A DNA stretch of 64,000 nucleotides from Dietzia sp. ANT_WB102. Lineage in GTDB: Bacteria > Actinomycetota > Actinomycetes > Mycobacteriales > Mycobacteriaceae. Location: positions 992,001-1,056,000 of the forward strand of contig NZ_VOBA01000001.1 of NCBI RefSeq assembly GCF_008369165.1, in the 5' to 3' direction. The position numbers and the translations under genes were made by a program. The notes beneath the pieces were generated by a model. That model was not told the DNA's origin, searched no databases, and saw only the letters and a list, made by a program, of their open reading frames with translations. Below, in pieces: positions 39,383 through 47,886 of the stretch; the first letter of the stretch is position 1, and each line of letters starts with the position of its first letter.

Positions 39383-41320
39383 ATGGACTCCGCCGCCGGC
39401 TCCCGTCGCGTTCTCGCGCGATTCGCCCGCAGGGACGCTGCGGTGGATGCGGCAGTGGGGGCGGTGGTGACGGCCCTGCTGCTGGCGGGGTTGGTGCGGC
39501 CCGGGTTCCCGTTGTTGCGGGATTGGGTGGCCACGCCGACGCCGCCACTGCCGGATGCCGCGCTCGGGTTGGGGGAGTCGGCGGCGCGGGCGGTGCCCCA
39601 GGACGTGGCGGTGGTGTGGGCGACCCGGACGCTGGACGCCGTCGGGCTGCCGGTCTGGCCGCTCACAGGCCTGCTCACCATGGTGTTCTGCGTGTGGCTC
39701 GCGGTGGCGGCGGGGGCACTGGTCCGCCGGGTCCTGCCCGGTGCCGGGCCTGCCGGGCCTGCCGGGCCTGCCGGGGTGGCCGGGGTGTGGCTGCGTCTGC
39801 CCGCGGTGGTGGGGGCGGTGTGGAACCCGTACGTGGTGGAGCGTCTGCTGCAGGGGCACTGGTCGTTGCTGGCCGGGGTGGCGGCCGTGATGTCGATGCC
39901 GCTGTTCCTGGCGCGCACCGGTCCTCGCGTGGCGGCGGCGTGCGCGGCGCTGGCCGCGGCCGGGCTCACGCCGACGGGCTGGGTGCTGGCGGTCGTGGCG
40001 GCGCTGGTGTCGTTGCTCAGTGCCGGTCGGAGCACGGGCGCGGGCGCGGAGGGGGGCGCAAGGTCCGGTCGGCGGGCGGCGTACACGTTGTCGGTCACGG
40101 CTGTGGTCACGGCGCTGCCGTGGTTGGTGGCGACCGCGCTCGCCCCTGCCGGGGGCGGGACCGCGCCGGGCCTGGGGAACTCGGGACTGGCGGGCTCAGG
40201 CACGGACGCCGGCGTGGCCGCATTCGCCGCCCGCGCCGAGCCCGGGCTCGGCACGCTCGGGTCGGTGGTGGCGCTTGGTGGGATCTGGAACTCGGAGGCG
40301 GTCCCGCCGTCGCGCGCGACGTGGTGGGCGGTTGTTGCGCTCGCGCTGCTGCTGGCGGTGTGGGCGCTGGCAGCCCGGGGCCTGTGGCGGGCGCGCCGCG
40401 ATCCGGTCGTGCGGGCGACCGTCCCCCTGGCGATCGGCGCCTGGCTGGTGGTGGCCGCCGCCGCGACGGGCCCGGGACTGGTGGTGATGGACGCTCTGGT
40501 GTCCGCGGTTCCGGGAGCGGGTCTGCTGCGCGATACCCAGAAGTTTGTCGCGCTGGCGTTGCCGGCGACCGTGCTCGCGCTGGTCTTTGCCGCCCGCGCG
40601 CTGGCCGGGGGATTGCCGCGGGCCGGGGCTGGCCTGGTGATCACCGCGGTGGCCGTGGCCGCCGTCCCCGACGCCCCGAGCGCACTGTGGGGTCAGTTAC
40701 GACCGGTCGCCTACGGCGAGGATTGGGAACAGGTGGCGCGGATCGTGGACGAGCGGCCCGGGGACCTGCTGGTCCTGCCGGCCGGGTCCTTCCGGTCGAC
40801 GCCGTTGTGGGCCGGGGGGGCGGCGGTGCTCGATCCGGCGCCCCGGCTACTCGACACCCGCGTGTTGGTGCCTGGCGACCTGGTTGTGGGCGGCGCGGCG
40901 AGGGGCGGAGCGGCGGCGGTGCCCGGTGAGGGGGATCGCGCGCGTCGGGCGACCGAGGCGCTGCTGCGTGGCGATGATCCGCGCGCGGTGATCGACCTGG
41001 GCGTGCGGTGGGTACTGGACGAACGCACGTCCGTCGGCCCCCGTGGGGAGGCGGCGCAGACCCTGGAGGGGACCCCTGTCACGCCGACGACGACGAGGTT
41101 TACCGGCCCCGAACTGGTCCTCCACGAGCTGGGTCCACCGAGCGGGCCGGGTGAGGCGGACGCGCGATGGGAGGCGGCCGCCGAGCCCGCGGCTCCGGCG
41201 CCGGCCCGCGCGGCGGTGCTGGCGGCGCACGCGCTGTGGCTGGCCACGTTGGCAGGAAGCGCAGCAGTGGCCGTAACCGGAAGGGTGGCCGGGACGAGGC
41301 CTAACCGCGGTCGCCGCTGA
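39383..41320 (+). CDS. Polytopic membrane protein, GT-C-like, Rv0226c-like
   Basis: A 645-residue protein with about 11-13 helices and a C-terminal soluble part (about 440-610) before one last helix. It shares layout with GT-C glycosyltransferases (an early outer loop with acidic residues, DAALGLGESAARAVPQD, then helix pairs). VWNPYVVERLLQGHWSLLAG and GAGLLRDTQKFVALALP are the best-conserved looking segments, and RDTQKF is typical of this group. It corresponds by position to Rv0226c. A 9-bp tandem repeat (39748-39776) encodes GPA repeats in a loop. It is divergent from the flippase and its 3' end overlaps the GT4 gene by 20 nt. Confidence 0.75.
   Translation: MDSAAGSRRVLARFARRDAAVDAAVGAVVTALLLAGLVRPGFPLLRDWVATPTPPLPDAALGLGESAARAVPQDVAVVWATRTLDAVGLPVWPLTGLLTMVFCVWLAVAAGALVRRVLPGAGPAGPAGPAGVAGVWLRLPAVVGAVWNPYVVERLLQGHWSLLAGVAAVMSMPLFLARTGPRVAAACAALAAAGLTPTGWVLAVVAALVSLLSAGRSTGAGAEGGARSGRRAAYTLSVTAVVTALPWLVATALAPAGGGTAPGLGNSGLAGSGTDAGVAAFAARAEPGLGTLGSVVALGGIWNSEAVPPSRATWWAVVALALLLAVWALAARGLWRARRDPVVRATVPLAIGAWLVVAAAATGPGLVVMDALVSAVPGAGLLRDTQKFVALALPATVLALVFAARALAGGLPRAGAGLVITAVAVAAVPDAPSALWGQLRPVAYGEDWEQVARIVDERPGDLLVLPAGSFRSTPLWAGGAAVLDPAPRLLDTRVLVPGDLVVGGAARGGAAAVPGEGDRARRATEALLRGDDPRAVIDLGVRWVLDERTSVGPRGEAAQTLEGTPVTPTTTRFTGPELVLHELGPPSGPGEADARWEAAAEPAAPAPARAAVLAAHALWLATLAGSAAVAVTGRVAGTRPNRGRR
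39748..39776 (+). repeat. 9-bp tandem repeat encoding Gly-Pro-Ala
   Basis: GCCGGGCCT is repeated three times and then trails off, giving a GPAGPAGPAG loop between membrane helices. Unit length is three codons, so copy changes stay in frame. Confidence 0.75.
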
Positions 41321-42557
41321 CCACGCCGCTGACGCGCCGCCCGTCGGCGACCGCACGGAGGACTTGCGCCATCGCCGATCCGGTGGCGGGCCACGACATC
41401 CCCGCGGCCTTGCGGCGGGCGGCCTCACCCATGCGGTCCCTCAGGGCGGGGTCGGCGAGCAGTCGCTCGGTGGCCAGTGTCATGGCGGCGACATCGTCCA
41501 CGAGGAGGCCGGTCTCGCCGTCGTCGATCGAGTCGCGCAGTCCCGCGGCGTGGTGGTAGCCGACGGTGGGCACGCCGTGCTGCGCGGCTTCCGACACGGC
41601 CAGCCCCCAGCCCTCCTTGCGCGAGGGCATGAGGTGCAGCGTGGCGGCGGCGAGGATCCGGTGCTTGGTGGTCTCATCGACGTGCCCGTGGAAGACGACC
41701 GAGCCGGACTGCCCGCTCGGCCCGGGCTCTTGGCCCCGCCCGGAGTCGTCTGTGTCCGGACCGCCGAGGAGCCCGCGTTCGGCGGCGTAGTCGCGCAACC
41801 GGTCGGACCACCAGCCGCTGCCGATGACGTCCAGCACCAGGCCGGGTCGGCTCGCGCGCAGCGTGCCGACCACGTCGAGGGCGTCCTCGACGTGCTTGTG
41901 CGGCACCAGGCGAGAGAGCACGACCAGGCGCGGGGCGCGGGTGCGGGCGTCGGCGCTGGACTCGCCCCGCGGGGCGCCGCCTGCGTCGATGTCCGTCGGC
42001 AGCGGGTCGAGGCCGTTGCGCACCACCGCGATCCGTGCGGGATCTACGCCGAGCCCGGCGAGTTCGTCTGCGGAGGGCAGTGACACGGTCACGTACTGGC
42101 TGCGCGAGTGCACGCGGGGGGACAGCCACGACTCGATCCACCAGCCGATCCGCGCAACCAACCACCCGGCCACCGGCCACTGCTCGCGGTGGATGTGGTG
42201 GACCAGCACCACCACGGGAGCGGTGGTGGCCAGGCGGGAGAAGAAGGGGACGCCGTTCTGGGTGTCGACGACGACGTCGGGCCGCCGCAGGGACCCGAGC
42301 GGACCTAGGCCGATCCTGCCGGACAGGATCGCCAGGAGGGCGCGCGGATAGACAGTGAAGCGGCCGCCGGCCCGGCTGAACACCACCCCGGAGGAGGTGG
42401 TGGTGGAACGGGCCGCGCCCGGAGAGCGGGAGGTCCGGAAGATGACGGTGTGCCCCGCAGCGGCGAGGCCGTCAGCGACGTGTTCGAGGTACCGTTCGCT
42501 GCCGCCACCCTGTGGGTGGGTGCTGTCACGCCAGCACAACAGCAGGATTCGAGCCAC
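41301..42557 (-). CDS. Glycosyltransferase family 4, Rv0225-like
   Basis: A 418-residue GT-B retaining glycosyltransferase. RILLLCWRDSTHPQGGGSERYLE is the acceptor-side Gly loop, VVLSRLVPHKHVEDALDVV begins the nucleotide-sugar domain, and LHLMPSRKEGWGLAVSEAAQHGVPTVGY is the E-x7-E motif region of GT4. An insertion rich in Gly and Ser (residues about 283-300) lies between. The donor is likely GDP-mannose or UDP-glucose. It sits where M. tuberculosis has Rv0225, divergent from the methyltransferase by 55 nt. TACAGT lies 6 nt before its GTG. Confidence 0.86.
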   Translation of the reverse strand: MARILLLCWRDSTHPQGGGSERYLEHVADGLAAAGHTVIFRTSRSPGAARSTTTSSGVVFSRAGGRFTVYPRALLAILSGRIGLGPLGSLRRPDVVVDTQNGVPFFSRLATTAPVVVLVHHIHREQWPVAGWLVARIGWWIESWLSPRVHSRSQYVTVSLPSADELAGLGVDPARIAVVRNGLDPLPTDIDAGGAPRGESSADARTRAPRLVVLSRLVPHKHVEDALDVVGTLRASRPGLVLDVIGSGWWSDRLRDYAAERGLLGGPDTDDSGRGQEPGPSGQSGSVVFHGHVDETTKHRILAAATLHLMPSRKEGWGLAVSEAAQHGVPTVGYHHAAGLRDSIDDGETGLLVDDVAAMTLATERLLADPALRDRMGEAARRKAAGMSWPATGSAMAQVLRAVADGRRVSGVVSGDRG

Positions 42558-42569
42558 GCGGACACTGTA
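42555..42569 (-). promoter_or_regulatory. Leaderless-type -10 box for the GT4 gene
   Basis: TACAGT on the minus strand (42569-42564) ends 6 nt before GTG 42557. The 55-nt divergent gap also holds the box of the methyltransferase. Confidence 0.5.
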
Positions 42570-42599
42570 CGCAGCGGCGGGACGGCCACGACCCGTCGG

Positions 42600-42615
42600 T
42601 ATCGTCAGCGCCGTG
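42600..42615 (+). promoter_or_regulatory. Leaderless-type -10 box for the methyltransferase gene
   Basis: TATCGT at 42600-42605 ends 7 nt before GTG 42613. Confidence 0.5.
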
Positions 42616-43419
42616 ATCACCGACCCCGTCCACCGCTCGACCGCACTCTGCTCGGTGGCCCGCCGGGCCAGCCTCGGCCGGTCGCTCGGGCTGCTGCGTT
42701 CGTTCCCGCTCGAGCAGGCCGACCCGGATGTCTTCTACTCCGGCCTGGCCCACGACACCGTCGAACTGGTCGCCGACCTGTGGGAGTGCTCCGGTGACCG
42801 GCCGGCCGAGCCGGGAGTGGGCCGACTGCCGGGGCTGACGGTGCTGGATGTCGGCGGTGGGCCGGGCTACTTCTCCGACGTCTACGCCGCCGAGGGGGCG
42901 CGGTACGTTTCCGTCGAACCTGACGTCGGGGAAATGTCGGCGGCCGGCCTGGACCAGGCGGGTTCGGTCCGGGGCAGCGGGATGGCACTGCCTTTCCGAT
43001 CGGATTCCGTCGACGTGTGCATCTCTTCCAACGTGGCCGAACACGTACCGGAGCCCTGGTCGATGGCGGAGGAGATGTGCCGGGTCACGCGACCGGGTGG
43101 CCTCGTCGTCGTCTCCTACACGCTCTGGTACGGGCCCTTCGGCGGCCACGAGATGGGGCTGACCCATTACCTCGGCGGCGACCGGGCGAGGCGGATGTAC
43201 GAGCGACGCCATGGTCACCCGCCGAAGAACGTCTACGGCCAGTCGCTGTTTGAGGTGGGGTGCGCCGAGGGGCTCGCATGGGCGCGCGACACCGACGCCG
43301 CCGAGCTGCTCGCGGCGTTCCCGCGCTACCACCCGCGGTGGGCGTGGTGGCTGGTGCGAGTGCCCGGTGTGCGTGAGGTACTCGTGTCCAATCTCGTGCT
43401 GGTGCTGCGCGCGAAGTAG
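42613..43419 (+). CDS. Class I SAM-dependent methyltransferase, Rv0224c-like
   Basis: A 268-residue methyltransferase. LTVLDVGGGPGYFSDVYAAEG is motif I (SAM-binding Gly loop), YVSVEPDV supplies the ribose acidic residue, and VDVCISSNVAEHVPEPWSMAEEMCRVTRPGGLVVVSY covers motifs II and III. The substrate is unknown. Position next to a GT4 and an envelope cluster suggests methylation of a cell-wall glycan or lipid. It has the gene order of M. tuberculosis Rv0224c, which I recall as important for growth. Confidence 0.87.
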   Translation: MITDPVHRSTALCSVARRASLGRSLGLLRSFPLEQADPDVFYSGLAHDTVELVADLWECSGDRPAEPGVGRLPGLTVLDVGGGPGYFSDVYAAEGARYVSVEPDVGEMSAAGLDQAGSVRGSGMALPFRSDSVDVCISSNVAEHVPEPWSMAEEMCRVTRPGGLVVVSYTLWYGPFGGHEMGLTHYLGGDRARRMYERRHGHPPKNVYGQSLFEVGCAEGLAWARDTDAAELLAAFPRYHPRWAWWLVRVPGVREVLVSNLVLVLRAK

Positions 43420-43456
43420 GCGCCCACGCCGGGCCGGGCACTCGCCTACAGTGATA

Positions 43457-43470
43457 TGGAACACGTTCCT
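43457..43470. promoter_or_regulatory. KstR-like operator upstream of aldehyde dehydrogenase
   Basis: TGGAACACGTTCCT contains the dyad GGAAC-AC-GTTCC and matches TnnAACnnGTTnnA at every fixed position but the last. That pattern is the KstR motif of sterol-catabolism regulons. It overlaps a TGATAT box, where binding would block transcription. From memory Rv0223c belongs to the KstR regulon. Confidence 0.55.
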
Positions 43471-43514
43471 ATTGGTTTTCCTGTCGCACTATCTCCCACC
43501 GCATGGAGGTTCCC

Positions 43515-44987
43515 GTGGTCGTCATCCATGACAAACTCTTCTCCGGCACCCGCTGGACCGACCCCATCACTACCGGTGTCCTCGAGGTGACCTCGCCGGC
43601 CACCAACGCTGTCGTGGGCCGGGTCGCCGAGACCACCACCGAGGACCTGGACGAGATGATCAGCCAGGCGCGCGACTCGTTCGAGTCCGGTGTATGGCGA
43701 TCCACCCCGCCCGCCGAGCGTGGCGCGCTGCTGGCTCGCGTGGCGGACATGCTCGAGGAGCGCCAGGCCGAGGTGTGCACGATCCTGTCCGATGAGATGG
43801 GCACGCCCGCGTCCACCGCCGCCATGATCCAGGTGACGCCCACCCTCGGCGTGCTGCGCTACTACGCCCGGCTGTCGGAGTCCTTCCCGTGGTCCGAGGT
43901 GCGGCACGGGGACTTCGGCGCGTCCGTCGTTACCCGCCAGCCCGTCGGCGTGGTCGCCGCCATCACCGCCTGGAACGTCCCGCTCTACCTCAACACCGCC
44001 AAGGTGGCGCCCGCGTTGCTGTCCGGCAGTTCGGTGGTCCTCAAGCCGTCGTCGGCCACGCCGCTGTCCGCGCTGTGGCTGGCGGACCTGTTCCGTGAGG
44101 CCGGGCTGCCCGAGGGCGTGCTGTCCGTGGTGACCGGCCCCAGCTCCGTGGGCGACCACTTGGTCTCCCACGCGGACGTCGACAAGATCTCGTTCACTGG
44201 TTCGACTGAGGTCGGCAAGCACATCGCCGGCATCGCGGCCCAGAGCCTTAAGCGGTGTTCGCTGGAGCTGGGCGGCAAGAGTGCTGCCATCGTGCTCGAG
44301 GACGCCGACATCGCGGCACACGCCGGCACCATGGTGTTCTCCGCGCTCATGAATTCCGGGCAGGCGTGCGTGTCCCAGAACCGCATCCTCGCGCCACGCT
44401 CGCGTTACGACGAGGTCGTCGAGGCGCTGGTGGAGAACGTCAAGGCCATGCCCGTGGGCGACCCGGCCGACGAGAGCACCGCCTTCGGGCCGCTGGCGAA
44501 CCACAAGCAGAAAGAGTCCGTCGAGGGCTACATCCGCAAGGGCGTCGAGGAGGGTGCGACCATCGCCTACGGCGGCGGGAAGGTCGAGGGACTGTCCGCC
44601 GCCGTCGCCGAGGGCGCCTACGTGCAGCCGACCGTGTTCACCGGCGTCGACAACTCCATGACCATCGCCCAGGAGGAGATCTTCGGGCCGGTCCTGCAGG
44701 TCATCGCCTACGACAGCGTCGACGAGGCCGTGCAGATCGCCAACGACTCCGAGTACGGCCTCGCTGGCGCCGTGTACTCCGCCGACCCGGACGCCGCGCT
44801 CGCCGTGGCCCAGCGGGTGCGCACCGGCACGATGGGCATCAACTGGTACGCCTTCGACCCGAGCGCGCCCTTCGGCGGGTTCAAGAACTCGGGCCTGGGC
44901 CGCGAGAACGGTCCCGAGGGACTCGAGGCGTTTTGCGAACTGCAGAGTGTGCTCATGCCGTTCGGCTGGGAGCCCACCGCGGGCTGA
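43515..44987 (+). CDS. Aldehyde dehydrogenase, Rv0223c-like
   Basis: A 490-residue NAD-dependent aldehyde dehydrogenase. AITAWNVPLYLNTAKVAPALLSGSS contains the oxyanion Asn, LELGGKSAAIV holds the general base Glu, and FSALMNSGQACVSQNRI holds the catalytic Cys (GQAC). The ending NWYAFDPSAPFGGFKNSGLGRENGPEG is close to what I recall of Rv0223c. The GTG follows GGAGG by 6 nt, which is better than ATG at 43503 whose own context lacks an RBS. It probably oxidises lipid- or sterol-derived aldehydes. A strong hairpin ends the transcript. Confidence 0.9.
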   Translation: MVVIHDKLFSGTRWTDPITTGVLEVTSPATNAVVGRVAETTTEDLDEMISQARDSFESGVWRSTPPAERGALLARVADMLEERQAEVCTILSDEMGTPASTAAMIQVTPTLGVLRYYARLSESFPWSEVRHGDFGASVVTRQPVGVVAAITAWNVPLYLNTAKVAPALLSGSSVVLKPSSATPLSALWLADLFREAGLPEGVLSVVTGPSSVGDHLVSHADVDKISFTGSTEVGKHIAGIAAQSLKRCSLELGGKSAAIVLEDADIAAHAGTMVFSALMNSGQACVSQNRILAPRSRYDEVVEALVENVKAMPVGDPADESTAFGPLANHKQKESVEGYIRKGVEEGATIAYGGGKVEGLSAAVAEGAYVQPTVFTGVDNSMTIAQEEIFGPVLQVIAYDSVDEAVQIANDSEYGLAGAVYSADPDAALAVAQRVRTGTMGINWYAFDPSAPFGGFKNSGLGRENGPEGLEAFCELQSVLMPFGWEPTAG

Positions 44988-45040
44988 TCCGGCAGCGGCA
45001 GCGTCGTCACAGGCTGAGCCCAGCGCTGGACCCGCATCAC

Positions 45041-45074
45041 GCGAAGACCCCCGGCTCCGGCCGGGGGTCTTCGC
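45041..45074. terminator. Bidirectional terminator between ALDH and response regulator
   Basis: GCGAAGACCCCCGG and CCGGGGGTCTTCGC form a perfect 14-bp stem with a 6-nt loop, placed between two convergent genes. Confidence 0.85.
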
Positions 45075-45113
45075 GTCTCGAGCGAGCCCGGCGGGCAGTC
45101 GACCTTGCCGGGG

Positions 45114-45776
45114 TCACTCCACTCGGTAGCCGACTCCCCGGACGGTCTGCACCTTGTTCTCGCCGATCTTGCGGCGCAGGGACCGGATGTAGACGTTGAC
45201 GATGTTCGAGCCCGGGTCGAAGTCCATGCCCCAGACGCTCTCGAGAAGCTGCTCCCGGCTGATGGTCTCGCCTTTGTTGCGCAGCAGCATCTCGAGCAGC
45301 GAGTACTCGCGGTTGGTCAATTCCTGGATCCGGCCGTCCACCTCGACGCGGCGGGTACGGATGTCCAGACGCATGCCCGCGTGCTCGAGGATTCCCGGGT
45401 CCTCGGTGGCCTCGTGTTCGCGTAGCCGCAGGCGGATACGGGCGAGCAATTCGGGAACCCGGAAGGGTTTGACCATGTAGTCGTTCGCGCCGGAGTCCAG
45501 CCCTTCGACGGTGTTCGCGACACTGTCGCGGGCGGTGAGGATGATGACGGGCGCGGCGAACCCGCGGTCGCGGGCCTCGCGGAGGAGGGTCAACCCGTCC
45601 GTGTCCGGCAAGCCGATGTCGAGCAACATCAGGTCGATATCGGAAATGGTCGACAGGATGGCCTGGGCGCTCTCCCCGTCCACCGCCTCGAGCGCGGTGT
45701 ACTCAGCGCCGCCGAGCGCCTTTACCAACACCGAACGGATGAGGTCATCATCCTCCACGACGAGAACATTCGTCAT
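45114..45776 (-). CDS. OmpR/PhoB family response regulator
   Basis: A 220-residue regulator. The receiver has E8-D9-D10, phospho-acceptor D53 (LMLLDIGLPD), T81 and K103 (YMVKPF). The C-terminal winged helix (about 125-220) ends RSLRRKIGENKVQTVRGVGYRVE. It is the last gene of a three-gene operon (small exported protein, kinase, regulator) and follows the kinase by 107 nt with a strong GGAGG. Targets are not evident in the sequence. The MprA/TrcR/CgtR groups are similar in design, but I cannot name an orthologue. Confidence 0.93.
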   Translation of the reverse strand: MTNVLVVEDDDLIRSVLVKALGGAEYTALEAVDGESAQAILSTISDIDLMLLDIGLPDTDGLTLLREARDRGFAAPVIILTARDSVANTVEGLDSGANDYMVKPFRVPELLARIRLRLREHEATEDPGILEHAGMRLDIRTRRVEVDGRIQELTNREYSLLEMLLRNKGETISREQLLESVWGMDFDPGSNIVNVYIRSLRRKIGENKVQTVRGVGYRVE

Positions 45777-45883
45777 GCAACCCTCCTTCTCCGGACTCGG
45801 AGTATTCCACGTGAGAGCGCCATCGGGACACTGCCGCCGGTCCGTGTCCGGGCTTTCGCGGTGGGCGAGGGGCAGGATCGATG

Positions 45884-47455
45884 CTATTGGGTGCTGGTTG
45901 ACGTGACCGCGTCGTTTTCCGCGTCACCAGGGGAGCGCTTCTCCGGCGGCGGGGCGATGAGGGGGATGACGATGCAGAACGCCGCGCCGCCGCCCTTGGC
46001 GTTGAATGCGAAGGCGCGACCCCCGTGCGCCTTGGCGATGGTGGAGACGATGGCCAGACCCAGGCCGGTCCCGCCACGGCCGTCGCGCAGCTGGCCCCGG
46101 GCCGTGTGGAACCGCTGGAAGATGCTCTCCTCCTCGCCGGGTGGGATGCCCGGGCCGTGATCGCGGACCCACCACAGCAGACGGCGACGGTAGGCCTCCC
46201 GATTGGGTGGGGTGGCGACGGGGCCGGCGGAGAAACCGTCGGGCAAGGTCGCGTCCCCTGGTTCGATGATGCGGCAGCCGATCTCGATGGTGTCTCCGGG
46301 TGATGTGAACCGGACGGCATTGGAGCAGAACTGGATGAGGGCTTGTGTGATGCGCTGCTTGTCGAGTCGAGCTAGTCCCTCGGCGTAGGGCAGCACCCGC
46401 CAGTCGCGGTCGGCGATCACCTCGACCTTCGCCTCGATGTCGAGTATGAGTTCCGCGATGTCGGTGGGGACGGTCCGGAGAAAGTCGGGCCGGTCGGCCC
46501 GGGCGAGGGTGAGCAGGTCCTCCACGATGCGAGTCATCCTCGACAGTTCGTCCTGCATGAGGCGGGTGGCCTCTGCGCGACCTTCGGGGTCATCCGGCAT
46601 GAGGTCGAGGTTTCCCTGCACGACGGTCAGGGGTGTTCGCAGTTCGTGTCCTGCATCGTCGAGGAACTCCCGTTGGGTCCGGTAAGCGTCCTCGACGCGT
46701 TCGAGCATGGCGTTGACGGTGTCGGCGAGTGAGACGATCTCATCGGGTCCGTCGGCGGGGACCCGCCTCGACAGGTCGGCCGCGGAGATGGTCTCGGCGG
46801 CCTCTCGGATCCGGCGGACCGGCACGAGCATTCGTCCCGCGATCAACCACGCCAGCAGTGCGCTGACGACCATGCCCCCGGCACTGGCCCAGCGCATGTA
46901 GAAGACCACGCGCCGGGTCTCCTCGTGGGTACCCCGATCGTTGACGGCCACGACGATGTTCGCCATCCCGGCGGGGCTCTCGACAGCGGTCTTGCGCCAG
47001 CGAATCGAGCCGTCCAGGATCCCCGAACTCTCAGGCGAGTCCAAGCCGATCAGTTGGACCTCCGATCTGATCGCCGGTGGGAAGAGCGTGTCCTCGTCAG
47101 GTCCGAACCGGGACAGCGTGAACTGGGTGCCGGACTCGCTGGCGGTCCCGACGAGCAGAAGTTCGGACGACGGATACTGCTGGGCGAGGTACGCCCGGAT
47201 GAGCTGCTCGACGGTGGGGTCCTCCGACTCGAACGCCGGCAGGATGCCCGCTGTCATGAAGGTGGAGAAGTCAGCGGTCTCGCGTTGGAGTCTCGAGTCC
47301 ATCACCCGGTCGGTGCTGAGGTTGAGCAGTTGGAAGGTGAACACCATCATCGCCCCGAACACGGCGGCGGTGACGAGTGTGATGCCGAGGGTGATGCGGA
47401 GACGGGCGGAATGCCACCATCGGACCGGGGCCGCTTTCCGGATCGAGGCGCTCAC
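45884..47455 (-). CDS. Sensor histidine kinase with HAMP domain
   Basis: A 523-residue membrane kinase. TM1 is at about 20-45, an outer sensor domain of about 140 residues follows, TM2 is at about 188-208, and HAMP at 209-262. The dimerisation helix holds H270 in DDAGHELRTPLT. The ATPase domain has N379 (QFCSNAVRFT), D432 (VRDHGPGIP) and GRGGTGLGLAIV near 460. The outer domain has no recognisable fold. The GTG start overlaps the stop of the small exported protein by 4 nt, so the two are tightly coupled, which suggests the small protein may take part in signalling. Confidence 0.92.
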   Translation of the reverse strand: MSASIRKAAPVRWWHSARLRITLGITLVTAAVFGAMMVFTFQLLNLSTDRVMDSRLQRETADFSTFMTAGILPAFESEDPTVEQLIRAYLAQQYPSSELLLVGTASESGTQFTLSRFGPDEDTLFPPAIRSEVQLIGLDSPESSGILDGSIRWRKTAVESPAGMANIVVAVNDRGTHEETRRVVFYMRWASAGGMVVSALLAWLIAGRMLVPVRRIREAAETISAADLSRRVPADGPDEIVSLADTVNAMLERVEDAYRTQREFLDDAGHELRTPLTVVQGNLDLMPDDPEGRAEATRLMQDELSRMTRIVEDLLTLARADRPDFLRTVPTDIAELILDIEAKVEVIADRDWRVLPYAEGLARLDKQRITQALIQFCSNAVRFTSPGDTIEIGCRIIEPGDATLPDGFSAGPVATPPNREAYRRRLLWWVRDHGPGIPPGEEESIFQRFHTARGQLRDGRGGTGLGLAIVSTIAKAHGGRAFAFNAKGGGAAFCIVIPLIAPPPEKRSPGDAENDAVTSTSTQ

Positions 47456-47724
47456 CTCTGCCGTTCGGTGCTGCTGGCGTGAGGTGGGCGCGCCGAGCGG
47501 TCGATGATCGAGAGGTGCGGCTTGGCCCCGTTGATGGTCGTTCCTCCCCCATCCTCGTCGGCAACAGTGGGCTCGTCAGTGGCCGCCCCGGATATCCCCG
47601 CGGTGGCGGTCGGCCCGGGAGGGCTGGACGGGGGCTCAGCGGACCGGAAGCCCACCACGGCGGCTGCGGCCACCCCGCCCGCCGCGATAGGAAGCGCGAT
47701 GAGGGCGATCACACTGGCTTTCAT
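47452..47724 (-). CDS. Small exported/membrane protein coupled to the sensor kinase
   Basis: A 90-residue protein. MKASVIALIALPIAAGGVAAAAVVGF is a signal anchor, and the rest is a Pro/Ser/Thr/Gly-rich outer tail, likely disordered, with no Cys. AAGGAG lies 5 nt before ATG 47724. Its stop overlaps the kinase GTG. No family is recognised. Candidates for its role are an accessory sensor or a modulator of the kinase. Confidence 0.72.
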   Translation of the reverse strand: MKASVIALIALPIAAGGVAAAAVVGFRSAEPPSSPPGPTATAGISGAATDEPTVADEDGGGTTINGAKPHLSIIDRSARPPHASSTERQR

Positions 47725-47822
47725 GCCACTCCTTCCGGCGGGGGAACGGGATATCCACACAGCCTCTTACTGTGACATCAACATGAGCCGTAGGAAGGTC
47801 TTCGACCAGATTGAAATTGCGA

Positions 47823-47855
47823 AAAGGGCCACACCGGTGAACGGTGTGGCCCTTT
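47823..47855 (-). terminator. Terminator behind pckG
   Basis: AAAGGGCCACACCG and CGGTGTGGCCCTTT form a perfect 14-bp stem with a 5-nt loop, 31 nt behind the pckG stop, followed on the minus strand by TTTTC-like sequence. Confidence 0.85.
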
Positions 47856-47886
47856 CCGCGTAGCTGTTGTGCTGCAGTGGCTGGTG

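Noticed and set aside
45106-45121. GGGTCACTCCACT as a possible third copy of the 66-bp element end
   Set aside because: It lacks the GTGGAG/AGTGAC arms and has no partner arm 55 nt away. It is the 3' end of the response regulator gene.
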